In this document: positions 9,313 to 19,134 of the stretch, in pieces
Layout: each line of letters opens with the position of its first letter
How positions within the stretch are numbered: the stretch's first letter is position 1
From: an uncultured Gammaproteobacteria bacterium
GTDB taxonomy: Bacteria > Pseudomonadota > Gammaproteobacteria > Arenicellales > CAJQKF01
Reading direction: 5' to 3'
DNA length: 52,460 nt
Assembly: GCA_905478855.1 (NCBI GenBank)
Contig: CAJQKF010000104.1
Span: forward strand, 1-52,460
Position numbers and translations under genes: made by a program
The notes under the pieces: model-generated
What the model saw: the letters and a program-made list of their open reading frames with translations, nothing else
Database searches by the model: none
What the model was told of the DNA's origin: nothing

Positions 9313-9919
9313 CGGCAACCTCAACTATACGTCTATAGGTAATATCATCTTCCGTACGCAATATGACTTCAATACCGAGCGGAAGTCCACTCTCGTTCTC
9401 CCAATCGGACACCGTAGTTAATAGCCCAGAATCGACATTACGAACATAGTAATTAATTTCGACAGATGACACCCGATCCAATAATACTATGGGGATACTT
9501 TCGCTATCAAAATCACGATCCAGCACAGCCCATGTTTGACGCACAATTCGGTTATCATGTAGCCCCCAACTTACACGCATTAGTCGATGCCAATGCGTAC
9601 TTCCAAAACTTGGCACAACGGTTGTAAATTCGAATAACTCACCATCACCTATTTCACCCGGCGTAAAAACCACTAATGGCGAAATGGTATCCCCAAGCCC
9701 ATCTCTAATAGATCGGGATGTCATATAACGAATATCTCTTTCTAATAACGAAAAGGAGCGCTGAAGGTTACGGATTTGTCCATTGCGCTCTACGAGTACT
9801 TCTCGGGTTTGTAAGAACTGATTGAGTGTTACGTAAGAAATCGCACCGATAATGGCAAAAATACCAATAGCGATAACCATCTCCAGCAACGTAAATCCGG
9901 ATTGCTTCCTATAACTCAT
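9302..9919 (-). CDS. gspJ: Type II secretion minor pseudopilin GspJ
   Basis: GspJ has a prepilin leader with the peptidase site G/FTLLEMVIAIGIFAI near residue 8 and a beta-rich C-terminal domain containing LLERDIRYMTSRSIRD and WAVLDRD, typical of the family. The 205-residue length is normal. ATG overlaps the gspI stop by four bases. Processing would need a prepilin peptidase (GspO/PilD), which is not in this window. Confidence 0.92.
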   Translation of the reverse strand: MSYRKQSGFTLLEMVIAIGIFAIIGAISYVTLNQFLQTREVLVERNGQIRNLQRSFSLLERDIRYMTSRSIRDGLGDTISPLVVFTPGEIGDGELFEFTTVVPSFGSTHWHRLMRVSWGLHDNRIVRQTWAVLDRDFDSESIPIVLLDRVSSVEINYYVRNVDSGLLTTVSDWENESGLPLGIEVILRTEDDITYRRIVEVAGAL

Positions 9920-10347
9920 TGCTTCGTTGCGTCTTTAGCAGGCTCAATTGCTACCAAATAGCCTTTCAAGAATGCCAATCGAGATGCTTTTCCAATTTTT
10001 TGACTCACCTGTATATCTACTTCCAACACATCTGGATCAGCTGTCGCTTTAACACTCTGCGTAATTATCCAATTACGTCCTGCCATCCTCACGTCGGCTG
10101 TTGAATTGCCAGCAACGGGCTGTAAATTAGATAATCGAAGTTCACTTAAATGGTTATCCGCAACCCAGTAAGCTACCATTCTTGACTCGGTTCCATCAGA
10201 AACATCAATACTAGAAGAAATAGTTTGTGAGACCGCAATTAGTCCTGCACTTGCGATAGCAAGTGCAGCTAGCACTTCCAATAGCGTAAACCCCGCCTCA
10301 ACACACCGGCTAATTGGTGCGGAACGCTTTTTTTGGGATAAGATCAA
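9916..10347 (-). CDS. gspI: Type II secretion minor pseudopilin GspI
   Basis: The 143-residue protein carries the prepilin signature AGFTLLEVLAALAIASAG and the family motif YWVADNHLSELRL. There is no ATG before the cleavage site; the TTG at 10347 has GGAAG seven bases upstream and its TTGA overlaps the gspH stop, so it is the likely start. GspI nucleates the tip complex with GspJ and GspK. Confidence 0.9.
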   Translation of the reverse strand: MILSQKKRSAPISRCVEAGFTLLEVLAALAIASAGLIAVSQTISSSIDVSDGTESRMVAYWVADNHLSELRLSNLQPVAGNSTADVRMAGRNWIITQSVKATADPDVLEVDIQVSQKIGKASRLAFLKGYLVAIEPAKDATKQ

Positions 10348-10916
10348 GTGCTGTCTTCCACACGTTTAACCACAAACTGTGCGCGTTCATTAAGGGTTAC
10401 TGTAACGGCAGACTTTTCAATAGCAAGATGAAGCGCGAAGCGAGTAACACCTCCTTCAGGATCGACGATAAGTCTTGGATTAACGATTGCTGCCTCACCG
10501 CTAAGCAAATCATCACTGTTCTGCTCAATAAAACCCTCGACTTCCAATCGGGCATTTACCGGACGGGCAATTGAGCGAGTACGAAAAAGTTCATCATCAA
10601 CTAAAGGTATCCAGCCATCTTTACCCGGTACTAGAAAAAAGTACTGCTGATCAACTTCGTTCAACTCCATCACCATCGGTTTACCCGAAATGACACTTTC
10701 ATCCTGCAGTTGTTGTAACAAAGCAACAATACGATTGGCCTCTCTATCCAGCACATCCTCGGCGTCTGGAGATAGATTCAAATTAACAAACCCCACGGTT
10801 AATCCGATCAACACCACAACCAGCATCATCTCAAGCAGGGTAAAACCTTGCTCAAGGCATTTTCTTATAGGCTTATTATTGACGTTTATCAAGATTCCAG
10901 TTGCCGATATCTGCAT
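10344..10916 (-). CDS. gspH: Type II secretion minor pseudopilin GspH
   Basis: The prepilin site is QGFTLLEMMLVVVLIG, with a GspH-type domain (RIVALLQQLQDESVISGKP) behind it. The ATG at 10916 gives a long 23-residue leader and a 41-base overlap with gspG. A TTG at 10892 with GGA upstream would give a more usual leader, so the true start is uncertain. GspH links the pseudopilus tip to the major pseudopilin. Confidence 0.88.
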   Translation of the reverse strand: MQISATGILINVNNKPIRKCLEQGFTLLEMMLVVVLIGLTVGFVNLNLSPDAEDVLDREANRIVALLQQLQDESVISGKPMVMELNEVDQQYFFLVPGKDGWIPLVDDELFRTRSIARPVNARLEVEGFIEQNSDDLLSGEAAIVNPRLIVDPEGGVTRFALHLAIEKSAVTVTLNERAQFVVKRVEDST

Positions 10917-11298
10917 TCACATCATCGCCTCCAAGTTGACCGTCGGATCCGTAGGACCAGAGGTCAAACTCTTGTTTTTCGCCAGGATACAAATATTGAT
11001 AGTCATTGCCCCAAGGATCGGCTGGCAATCGATCAATGTAGCCCTTTCCATCTTTCGCTCCAGAAACGAGACTATCAAGCCCATCCGAGGTTCCGGGAAA
11101 TTTAAAATTATCGAGTTTATATAACTTTAGCGCACTGGATAATGCTCGTATATCACTACTCGCTTTTGCTACCATCGCCTCCTCCTGACGTCCCAAAACA
11201 CGCGGCAAAATTAATGTGGCAAGTAAACCAATGATCACCACAACAACCATTATTTCAATCAACGTAAAACCTTTTTGTTTGTACTTTTTTCGCATCAT
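10876..11298 (-). CDS. gspG: Type II secretion major pseudopilin GspG
   Basis: GspG polymerises into the pseudopilus. The signature is classical: basic leader, KGFTLIEIMVVVVIIGLLA with Glu5, then the core IRALSSALKLYKLDN, RLPADPWGNDYQYL and the C-terminal calcium-site region FDLWSYGSDGQLGG. The length (140) is standard. AGG lies just upstream of tandem ATG codons, and the gene begins two bases after the gspF stop. Confidence 0.96.
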   Translation of the reverse strand: MMRKKYKQKGFTLIEIMVVVVIIGLLATLILPRVLGRQEEAMVAKASSDIRALSSALKLYKLDNFKFPGTSDGLDSLVSGAKDGKGYIDRLPADPWGNDYQYLYPGEKQEFDLWSYGSDGQLGGDDVNADIGNWNLDKRQ

Positions 11299-11300
11299 CT

Positions 11301-12515
11301 TTACCTGACAAGTTGATTAAGATCAAATATTGGGAGCAGTATTGCCAATACTATGGTTAACACAACCCCTCCCATTACGATGATCATCAGCGGCTCGAAA
11401 AGGCCGACTAATACGGCGATTCGCGCTTCAATTTCGCGCTCTAGCGCGGTCGCCGATTTATCCAGCATTTTTTCCAAATTACCACTTTGTTCTCCACTAG
11501 CAACCATTTGAGTAAATAACGGAGGAAAGAACTTTCCCCTAGAAATTGCACGACTCAATGTCACGCCCTCTCTCACCTCATTTGCCGCTTGTTGCAACGC
11601 TCCTCGTAACACCAGATTCGGAACGACTTCCGAGCTTGATTTCATAGCATCTAATAACGGAACACCACTACCGACCATAATTGCAAGGGTTCGAGCCATT
11701 CTGGAAGTGTTAACGCCTCTAGAGACCCGCCTTGTCATTGGCAATTGCAAAATCATGTGATGCAACCATCTTTTTGGGCCTGTCTGTTGAAAAATCAACG
11801 GTAAGGCAATCACTACAGCGACAATAGCGCCTCCAATGACAACAGCATTCACTCTTAAAAAATCGCTTAACGCAATCAACACGACGGTGAGAGTCGGTAA
11901 ACTTTGACCCGTATCTTCAAATACACGGACAACCTGAGGTACCACATAAGTTAGCAGGCCGGTCACAATCAATATAGAAACAAGCGTCAATATAACCGGA
12001 TAAACCAATGCTACACCAAGTCTCTGACGTAAACCCTGACGTCCTTCGCTATAGTCAGCTAACCGCTCAAGAACTTCAGCAAGACGCCCCGTCTGTTCTC
12101 CCGCCGCAATCGACGCGGTAAATATTTCCGGGAAAGACTTTGGAAACTGACGCATACAGTCAGCCAAACTTCGCCCCTCGATTAACGACGATCGAATACT
12201 ACTTAATAGTGACTTGATTTGGTGTCCTTCTGACTGTTCAATTAACACCGATAAAGAGGTGTCCACCGTCATCCCGCTGCCTACCAGGGTTGCAAACTGA
12301 CGCGTAATAACAGCGAGTTGTGTCGTACTAATTCGTCTGGATGACTTTCGAGTACGATTCGTTTCAACCCGTTCATCATCCACTGTTGAAATTTCAAGAG
12401 GAGTTAATCCTTGCTCTCTTAATAATTGGCGAACCTGTTTTGCAGTGTCCGCTGATTCGATACCTTTATGCTGTTTTCCCTTTGCGTCAAGCGCGCGGTA
12501 CTCGTATGCGGCCAT
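11301..12515 (-). CDS. gspF: Type II secretion inner-membrane platform protein GspF
   Basis: GspF is the polytopic core of the assembly platform. The 404 residues hold two homologous T2SSF domains (about 70-190 and 270-395), each with the FTASIAAGEQTGRL or FTQMVASGEQSGNL signature, and three membrane segments ending in GGVVLTIVLAILLPIF. The N-terminus YEYRALDAKGKQHKG is typical. A 22-base gap separates it from gspE. Confidence 0.95.
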   Translation of the reverse strand: MAAYEYRALDAKGKQHKGIESADTAKQVRQLLREQGLTPLEISTVDDERVETNRTRKSSRRISTTQLAVITRQFATLVGSGMTVDTSLSVLIEQSEGHQIKSLLSSIRSSLIEGRSLADCMRQFPKSFPEIFTASIAAGEQTGRLAEVLERLADYSEGRQGLRQRLGVALVYPVILTLVSILIVTGLLTYVVPQVVRVFEDTGQSLPTLTVVLIALSDFLRVNAVVIGGAIVAVVIALPLIFQQTGPKRWLHHMILQLPMTRRVSRGVNTSRMARTLAIMVGSGVPLLDAMKSSSEVVPNLVLRGALQQAANEVREGVTLSRAISRGKFFPPLFTQMVASGEQSGNLEKMLDKSATALEREIEARIAVLVGLFEPLMIIVMGGVVLTIVLAILLPIFDLNQLVR

Positions 12516-12537
12516 CTATTTGAGAATCCGATAAAAG

Positions 12538-14073
12538 TTATATCGCAGAATGTTCCGTAGCAACACGTAACACCTCATCAATACTGGTAATACCTCGTAA
12601 GACTTTATCAAAACCTTCCGACACTAGGCTTTCCGATTGCTCTCGTGCGGTTTTGGTTAGCTCTAATTCACCCTCCTTCTCATGTATTTGGCGTCGAAGT
12701 TGATCATTGATCTCAACAAGTTCATAAATACCGATTCGACCTCGATAGCCGCTATAGTCGCACTGCGCACATCCTTCTCCGCGATAGAGTGTAACCGATT
12801 GCCCTGATTTACCGAGTAGTCGAGCTTCTTCATTGCTTGCAGAAACAGGTGTCTTACAATGGTCACAAAGTTTTCTGACCAGTCTTTGTGCCAGAACAGC
12901 AAGCAAGCTGGAGGAAATAAGAAACGGTTCAACACCCATGTCTATTAGTCGTGTTATCGCGCCAATAGCCGAGTTCGTATGTAGTGTTGATAACACAAGA
13001 TGACCCGTCAAACTCGCCTGCACAGCAATATCTGCGGTTTCCACATCGCGAATTTCACCCACTAGAATAACGTCCGGGTCCTGTCTGAGAATTGAACGCA
13101 AACCGGTGGCAAATGTTAACCCGATAGCCGCATTAACCTGAGTTTGTCCAACACCGTCTAAATCATATTCAACCGGGTCTTCAACTGTAAGTATATTCAA
13201 TTGATCACGATTTAAACGAGTCAAACCGGAATAAAGCGTAGTTGTTTTCCCTGAACCGGTAGGACCCGTTACTAAAATAATTCCGTGTGCCGTATGGATC
13301 AATTTATCAAATCGTGATCGCATTTTCCCTTCCATACCCAGTCTTTCCAAATCCAACCGAGCACTCTGTTTGTCAAGTAAACGCAAAACCATTCGCTCAC
13401 CGTGACGAGTGGGTAGGGAAGAAAGTCGAACATCAATCGGACGGCTGCCAACACGGAGCGAAATTCGGCCATCTTGAGGTAATCGTTTTTCATCGATTTT
13501 GAGGCTGGCCATTACTTTCAGTCGTGATACCAATGCGCTATGCAGAGCGCGTTGAGGTTCAACGACATCCTTTAACACGCCATCGACACGAAACCTAACG
13601 ACAGATCTTGTTTCAAATGCTTCAAGATGAATATCCGATGCATCTTCCCTAATTGCCTGAGATAATAAAGCGTTAATGAGTTTAACAACTGGCGCCTGAT
13701 CAGCTGCTTCAAGTAAGTCCGTTGCTTCTGGCATGTCATTGGCCAGCAGTGCCAGATCAATCTCACCATCCAGATCATCAACCATTTGACTGGCCTCGGA
13801 TTGACTTCGGTCATAAGCCTGACGCAGCAAATTGTCGAATTCAACTTTCGCTACTCGATTACAAGTAATGGGCATACCAATGCGACGGCGCAACTCACTA
13901 AGTATTTCAAAACCCGGTAACTCAGCACATAAAACAACAACAGTGTCTGACTGTTTATAGGCAACTAACACACCATGAAGTTTGGCAAACACATAAGGCA
14001 CAGAAGAAACCAACGCGGAATCCATCCGAGCCAATATGTCGCGAGATTCTCCCTGGTGAATCCCAACAGGCAT
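12538..14073 (-). CDS. gspE: Type II secretion ATPase GspE
   Basis: GspE is the hexameric cytoplasmic motor. The 511-residue protein has an N1E domain for GspL binding, an N2E domain (SDIHLEAFETRSVVRFRVDG), Walker A GPTGSGKTT at about 270-278, Asp box ILTVEDPVEYDLDG, Walker B DPDVILVGEIRD and the His box STLHTNSA. The tetracysteine zinc element (CDHC, then CAQC about 30 residues later) is complete. The start ATG shares one base with the gspD stop (TAATG). Confidence 0.96.
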   Translation of the reverse strand: MPVGIHQGESRDILARMDSALVSSVPYVFAKLHGVLVAYKQSDTVVVLCAELPGFEILSELRRRIGMPITCNRVAKVEFDNLLRQAYDRSQSEASQMVDDLDGEIDLALLANDMPEATDLLEAADQAPVVKLINALLSQAIREDASDIHLEAFETRSVVRFRVDGVLKDVVEPQRALHSALVSRLKVMASLKIDEKRLPQDGRISLRVGSRPIDVRLSSLPTRHGERMVLRLLDKQSARLDLERLGMEGKMRSRFDKLIHTAHGIILVTGPTGSGKTTTLYSGLTRLNRDQLNILTVEDPVEYDLDGVGQTQVNAAIGLTFATGLRSILRQDPDVILVGEIRDVETADIAVQASLTGHLVLSTLHTNSAIGAITRLIDMGVEPFLISSSLLAVLAQRLVRKLCDHCKTPVSASNEEARLLGKSGQSVTLYRGEGCAQCDYSGYRGRIGIYELVEINDQLRRQIHEKEGELELTKTAREQSESLVSEGFDKVLRGITSIDEVLRVATEHSAI

Positions 14074-16235
14074 TATCGTTCTTCCGATAAGTCAGGTAAA
14101 ACTGGGATTGTACTTTCCTTTAACAGTTGTTTTGTATCAGGAAGACTCGCCTTCTGGTCTGACTGAATCGCAGAGTACTGTCTCTGTGTATGCTCAAATA
14201 AATCCGCTGGAGTTCGTATTATTTTAGGTCGTAAAAAGACCATCAAATTACGCTTCTGTGAACTTTTGGTCTTTTTACGAAACAGCGCGCCAATCAACGG
14301 AATCTTTCCAAGCACTGGCACCCATTCAAAGGTGTCACTAATATCATCAGTGATTAAGCCGCCCAAAACGATAATTTGCCCATCATCCACAAGTACCGTC
14401 GCATTGATTGAACGGGTATTTGTGATTAAGTCGGACGCTCCGGAAACTGTCGTTTGACTGACACTTGATATTTCCTGCGCAACCTCTAACCGAATAGCCC
14501 CTCCTTCATTTATTTGCGGTGTTATTTTCAACGTCAGTCCAACATTTTTCCGTTCGATAGTTTGAAATGGATTTACCACTCCACTGGCATTAGATCCATC
14601 GGTTGAAGTTGAACTACTCGCATCGGATACAAACTGACCTGTTACAAAAGGTACTTCCTGACCCACAACAATCTCCGCCACTTCATTATCAAGCGTCAAA
14701 AGATTGGGCGTTGATAAGATATTTGTATTGCTATCGTTTCGAAGCAAGCTTAGAACTACATTTAGATTCGGAACAATATTTCCCGCAAGGTCTGTCACAT
14801 ATTTATTGATTACGCCTACAGATAAACCACCATCGGACGCCGCACTATGACTAGAACTGATACTCACATCAGAACCGGATGTGCGCTGATGCAAGCCTTG
14901 CCACTCAACGCCAATTTCCTGAGCCTTGCTGGTAGACACCTCCGCTATAATGGTCTCGACAAACACTTGGGAGCGGCGAAGATCAAGTTTTTCAATAACA
15001 TGTTTTAATTCTTCATACACTTCACCGCTTGCTCGAATAACCAGCGCATTCGTATCCTCATCAGCCTGCACACTAACCTTGTCTTCATGGGTATTCTCTT
15101 CGCCAGAGGTTTGACCACTTGTGGCTATTTCGTTCAATATGGTAACTAAATCTGACGCTTTGGCATATCGCAGATAGATAACATGCACATTTCCATCACG
15201 GGTTCGCTTTACATCCAACTGTTCTATCAATGTAGAGAGAATTACAAATTGTGGTTCACGGGCCTGAATAACCAGGGCATTCAATACCTCATCCACATGA
15301 ACTGTAATGCGTTCGCCTTGAGCGCCATCAACACTGCTGGTTAGCGACGTCGCTACATCCTTTATAACTTCTGATATACGCTTGGCACTTCCATTTTTAA
15401 TCATCACAACATGAACGTCGGACCGCTTAATCGGCTGATCCAGAATACTGACTATTTTGAGCACTCGCGCGATATTGGCCACTGTATCCGTAAACACCAA
15501 GGTATTAGACCCAACATGCGGTGCAAAATGACTGGTCGGTGGCAACAAGGGACGCAAGATCGGCGTTAACTCCTGAACCGACGCGTGTTCTAGACTATAT
15601 ACCTGAGTTACCTGTTCATCATTTTCACCGAACTGACTTCCGGTGTTTGTTCGAGTAGGTTGTTGTTTTATAATATTGGCAGGTAAAATTTTAGTAAGTT
15701 CACCGGAATCAACTGCTGCAAACCCGTGGACTTCAAGCACGGAAAGAAAAACATCGTATACTTGATTAGTCCTTAGCGGTGCTCCGGATACAAGCGTTAC
15801 CTTTCCCTTAACCCGCGGGTCGACGATAAAGCTCTTGCCCGTGATCTGTGATACGGAATTTATTAATGCACTGATATCAGCATCCTGAAAATTTAACGTT
15901 ACCGCATCGGATGGAGATGAGACGCTCACACTATCCACAGAGTTGGAAGACGTTACCTGAGCAAAAGACGTATTCAAGTCGAGAGTGAAAGGTTCGGAAA
16001 GGATTTCGATCTGAGACGACGAGTCCTGAGCGATTTCGTTGACTAACGCTTGTAAATCCTCCTGAAAATTAGTGCTTTGCCCATATGAGCCGGGTATCAA
16101 CGCGAACATTGAGAGCAAAGCAAACCCATAGTCTCTGGGACGAAACCCGGCGCGGTTGCTTATTGCAAGCCAACAAGATTCCACACACGAGAAGAAAAAA
16201 CGTCTTATTTTACTTATGCTCAAGATACCACTCAT
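14073..16235 (-). CDS. gspD: Type II secretion outer-membrane secretin GspD
   Basis: GspD forms the outer-membrane pore. After a signal peptide ending near PGSYGQS come the N0 domain (LNFQDADISALINSVSQITG), the N1-N3 repeats (VYSLEHASVQEL, VIYLRYAKASDL) and the secretin core with VPFVTGQ and VPVLGKIPLIGALFRKK. The C-terminal S-domain is short. The start is uncertain. The ATG at 16235 overlaps the fcl end by 26 bases and leaves a long n-region before the hydrophobic core; the GTG at 16184 gives a conventional signal peptide without overlap; the frame is open up to 16274. No gspC lies upstream, where it usually sits. Confidence 0.94.
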   Translation of the reverse strand: MSGILSISKIRRFFFSCVESCWLAISNRAGFRPRDYGFALLSMFALIPGSYGQSTNFQEDLQALVNEIAQDSSSQIEILSEPFTLDLNTSFAQVTSSNSVDSVSVSSPSDAVTLNFQDADISALINSVSQITGKSFIVDPRVKGKVTLVSGAPLRTNQVYDVFLSVLEVHGFAAVDSGELTKILPANIIKQQPTRTNTGSQFGENDEQVTQVYSLEHASVQELTPILRPLLPPTSHFAPHVGSNTLVFTDTVANIARVLKIVSILDQPIKRSDVHVVMIKNGSAKRISEVIKDVATSLTSSVDGAQGERITVHVDEVLNALVIQAREPQFVILSTLIEQLDVKRTRDGNVHVIYLRYAKASDLVTILNEIATSGQTSGEENTHEDKVSVQADEDTNALVIRASGEVYEELKHVIEKLDLRRSQVFVETIIAEVSTSKAQEIGVEWQGLHQRTSGSDVSISSSHSAASDGGLSVGVINKYVTDLAGNIVPNLNVVLSLLRNDSNTNILSTPNLLTLDNEVAEIVVGQEVPFVTGQFVSDASSSTSTDGSNASGVVNPFQTIERKNVGLTLKITPQINEGGAIRLEVAQEISSVSQTTVSGASDLITNTRSINATVLVDDGQIIVLGGLITDDISDTFEWVPVLGKIPLIGALFRKKTKSSQKRNLMVFLRPKIIRTPADLFEHTQRQYSAIQSDQKASLPDTKQLLKESTIPVLPDLSEER

Positions 16236-17145
16236 AGGTTGTTTTAATTCCCTGCGGCAAATCCGTTGCCGCACGCCACCCCAGCGCGTTCATCTTACTA
16301 CAATCCAGCAATTTTCTCGGCGTTCCGTCTGGTTTATTAGCATCAAATTCAAGAGTACCCGAAAAGCCGACTATAGTACAAATAAGCTTTGCCAGATCGC
16401 GTATAGAGATTTCATAACCTGAGCCAATATTAATAATGCCTGGGGCATTTTTTAGCGTCAGAAGATGCAAACAGGCAGTCGCAAGATCATCTACAAACAA
16501 GAATTCCCGCAGCGGATTACCACTTCCCCACACCTTCAGTGTTGATGCATTTTCAATCTTCGCCTTATGCGCCTTAGCAATCAATGCCGGCAGAACATGG
16601 GAGCTAGATAAATCAAAACTATCACCTGGCCCATATAAATTAGTCGGCATAGCCGTCGTAAAATTGCATTGATATTGTGCATTATAGGATTGACACATTT
16701 CAATACCCGCAATCTTTGCAATGGCATAGGGCTGGTTAGTATGCTCTAACGGACCGGACAGCAGATATTCTTCACGAATGGGCTGCGGACATTCCCTAGG
16801 ATAGATACAGGAACTACCTAAAAATAGCAGCTTGTTTATGTTTGCCTGCCACGCTCCATGAATTAAATTATTTTGAATCGTAAGGTTTTCATAAATGAAT
16901 TGTCCACGCAGCGTATTGTTTGCATGAATCCCACCGACTTTTGCTGCCGCATCAATTATGCAATCCGGCTGCGAGTCAGAGAGAAATTTGGTTACTGCAA
17001 CACTATCAAGCAAGTTCAGCTCATCCCGCGCTCTTGTTACGATATTCGAATAACCGGAACGCCGTAACATGCGAACAATAGCAGAACCGACCAAACCACG
17101 ATGTCCGGCTACATAAATTTTACTTGTAAGAGGAAATGAATTCAT
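16210..17145 (-). CDS. fcl: GDP-L-fucose synthase
   Basis: This epimerase/reductase converts GDP-4-keto-6-deoxymannose to GDP-L-fucose for surface polysaccharide. The Rossmann motif AGHRGLVGSAI, KVGGIHANN, LFLGSSCIYP, the catalytic pair in YAIAK and NLYGPGDSFD are all family hallmarks, and the length is normal. A TTG at 17163 is open in frame, but the ATG at 17145 fits the family start better. The companion GDP-mannose 4,6-dehydratase gene (gmd) is not in the window, and no other glycan genes flank it. It sits between hom and gspD, an unusual place. Confidence 0.92.
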   Translation of the reverse strand: MNSFPLTSKIYVAGHRGLVGSAIVRMLRRSGYSNIVTRARDELNLLDSVAVTKFLSDSQPDCIIDAAAKVGGIHANNTLRGQFIYENLTIQNNLIHGAWQANINKLLFLGSSCIYPRECPQPIREEYLLSGPLEHTNQPYAIAKIAGIEMCQSYNAQYQCNFTTAMPTNLYGPGDSFDLSSSHVLPALIAKAHKAKIENASTLKVWGSGNPLREFLFVDDLATACLHLLTLKNAPGIINIGSGYEISIRDLAKLICTIVGFSGTLEFDANKPDGTPRKLLDCSKMNALGWRAATDLPQGIKTTYEWYLEHK

Positions 17146-17183
17146 TATTTTACGAGTGAGCAATCCAGCACGAAAATATAGCC

Positions 17184-18503
17184 CTAGCTCCAGTTTAGGT
17201 TTTCTAGACGAATTCGAACAATATCGCTATTGACCGTTTCCAGTTGAGCTAAACGTTCAAGCGCACAATTCATATTTTTTTCTAGTGTAACTTGAGTAAG
17301 AATAACAATTGGCAAGAACTCATCGGGTGAACCATCACCCTTTTGCTGGATCGCTTCGATACTGATATTTAGGTCGCCCAAAATACGCGTAACATCGGCA
17401 AGAACACCAGGGCGATTTATAGCATTCAAGCGTAAATAATAAGCTGATGACACCTCGTCAATCGGTAGTATCGGTATATCCGACAGTGAATTAGCTTGGA
17501 AAGCCAGATGTGGTACCCGGTTCTCTGGATCCGTTGTTAATGTTCGTACAACATCGACCAAATCGGCAACGACGGCCGATGCGGTAGGACCGGCTCCTGC
17601 GCCCGCACCATAATGCAGTGTCGGTCCAACGGCATCGCCGTCAACTAGCACCGCATTCATGACACCTTCGACATTCGCTAACAGACGATTTTCAGGCACT
17701 AGACACGGGTGAACACGCAGTTCAATCCCATCGGTAACCTGCGCGGCTATACCTAAATGTTTTATCCTAAAACCTAAAGTTTTGGCATGTTCAACATCTT
17801 CAGATTCAATTTTATCGATGCCTTCGGTATACACATGGCTAAACTGTAATGGAATTCCAAACGCGATCGAGGCGAGTATGGTGAGCTTATGTGCCGCATC
17901 TGTACCCTGAACATCGAATGCGGGATCGGCCTCAGCATAGCCAAGATCTTGGGCTTCCACGAGAACATCCTGAAAACTTCGTTGCTTAGTGCGCATTTCG
18001 GACATAATAAAGTTGCCCGTGCCGTTAATTATCCCCGCTAGACGGCGAATAACGTTGCCACTAAATCCCTCACGAATGACTTTAATAATCGGGATTCCAC
18101 CGGCCACAGCAGATTCGAATGCAATCATCGTACCCTTTTTCTGGGCTGCAGCAAAAAGTTGGTTACCGTTAACAGCAATCAGCGCTTTGTTTGCGGTCAC
18201 TACATGTTTTCCACATGCGATTGCTCCTTGAACGAGCTCAAGGGCTATTCCACTATCCCCACCCATTAACTCAACGATAATTTCTATTTCTGGATCATTT
18301 AATAAATCCTCAGGGTTCGTGGTTAGCTCAACACCATTAAGATCGCAGGACCGGTCTTTACTGATATTTTTCACAAGGGCACGACTCACCTGAATTCCAC
18401 GACCCGCCCTTCTAGCGATTTCATCAGCGTTTCTTATTAGTACGTCTACTGTGCCACACCCTACGGTTCCTAGACCCGCAATCCCAATTTTCACCGGATT
18501 CAT
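17184..18503 (-). CDS. hom: Homoserine dehydrogenase (monofunctional)
   Basis: Hom reduces aspartate semialdehyde to homoserine on the way to threonine and methionine. The NAD(P)-binding motif GIAGLGTVGCGTV, the catalytic region GIINGTGNFIMSEM, YAEADPAFDVQGTDAAHK and HYGAGAGAGPTAS are visible, followed by a C-terminal ACT domain (NRPGVLADVTRILGDLNIS) that normally gives threonine feedback control. ATG at 18503 with GGA upstream is preferred over the TTG at 18524. In many gammaproteobacteria thrC follows; here fcl does. Confidence 0.95.
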   Translation of the reverse strand: MNPVKIGIAGLGTVGCGTVDVLIRNADEIARRAGRGIQVSRALVKNISKDRSCDLNGVELTTNPEDLLNDPEIEIIVELMGGDSGIALELVQGAIACGKHVVTANKALIAVNGNQLFAAAQKKGTMIAFESAVAGGIPIIKVIREGFSGNVIRRLAGIINGTGNFIMSEMRTKQRSFQDVLVEAQDLGYAEADPAFDVQGTDAAHKLTILASIAFGIPLQFSHVYTEGIDKIESEDVEHAKTLGFRIKHLGIAAQVTDGIELRVHPCLVPENRLLANVEGVMNAVLVDGDAVGPTLHYGAGAGAGPTASAVVADLVDVVRTLTTDPENRVPHLAFQANSLSDIPILPIDEVSSAYYLRLNAINRPGVLADVTRILGDLNISIEAIQQKGDGSPDEFLPIVILTQVTLEKNMNCALERLAQLETVNSDIVRIRLENLNWS

Positions 18504-18693
18504 TTTTGTTTCCAAGTTATTCAAACAATATATTAAATTTATGAGAAGGCTACGAAAAAATCGAACCTATTCCAAGTTGTAGATTCTACTTAAATTTCAT
18601 CTCTTACACAGAGGTTCTTTTACATCTCGGAAAAAAATTACTTCAATGCTACTATCACTTTTACTCTATTCTACTCAAACTCGGCGCTAACAA

Positions 18694-19065
18694 ATGAAGT
18701 TTCAATTAGAAGATCACCAATATAATAACTTTATTTCAAACTATGACTCTGAGTCGGTTGTGGTAAGTGAAAAAACGTATAAAGGTTCGCTACTCATTTC
18801 AACCACCAATATAACCCAAGACTGGGCACTGAAAAAGATCGAAGACTTTACTGAGAAAGATTGCCTGTTTATCGCGAATCAAAATTCAGAAATCATTTTA
18901 CTGGGTTCGCAAAGCAGTATCGCGTCAATTGATCCCAGACATCGCTTCTGGTTTGCAAACCATGGCATGGGGCTTGAGGTGATGAATATTGGAGCCGCCT
19001 GCCGAACGTATAACATTCTCGCCGCTGAAGGGCGCTCGGTACTGGCAGCGCTTATTTTTCCATAA
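18694..19065 (+). CDS. Mth938-like domain protein
   Basis: The 123-residue protein shows the Mth938-type fold signature: GSLLISTTNITQDW, RHRFWFANHGMGLEVM and GAACRTYNILAAEGR. Bacterial members have no established biochemical role; the human relative AAMDC is also poorly defined. It is divergent from hom across 190 bases and converges on nlpD. The family call is good; no function can be given. Confidence 0.85.
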   Translation: MKFQLEDHQYNNFISNYDSESVVVSEKTYKGSLLISTTNITQDWALKKIEDFTEKDCLFIANQNSEIILLGSQSSIASIDPRHRFWFANHGMGLEVMNIGAACRTYNILAAEGRSVLAALIFP

Positions 19066-19134
19066 CTCGTCGTCTGGAAATAGTCTGTGCCAAAAATACC
19101 ACCATCACAACAAAAACCAGATAAAACTCCAACG

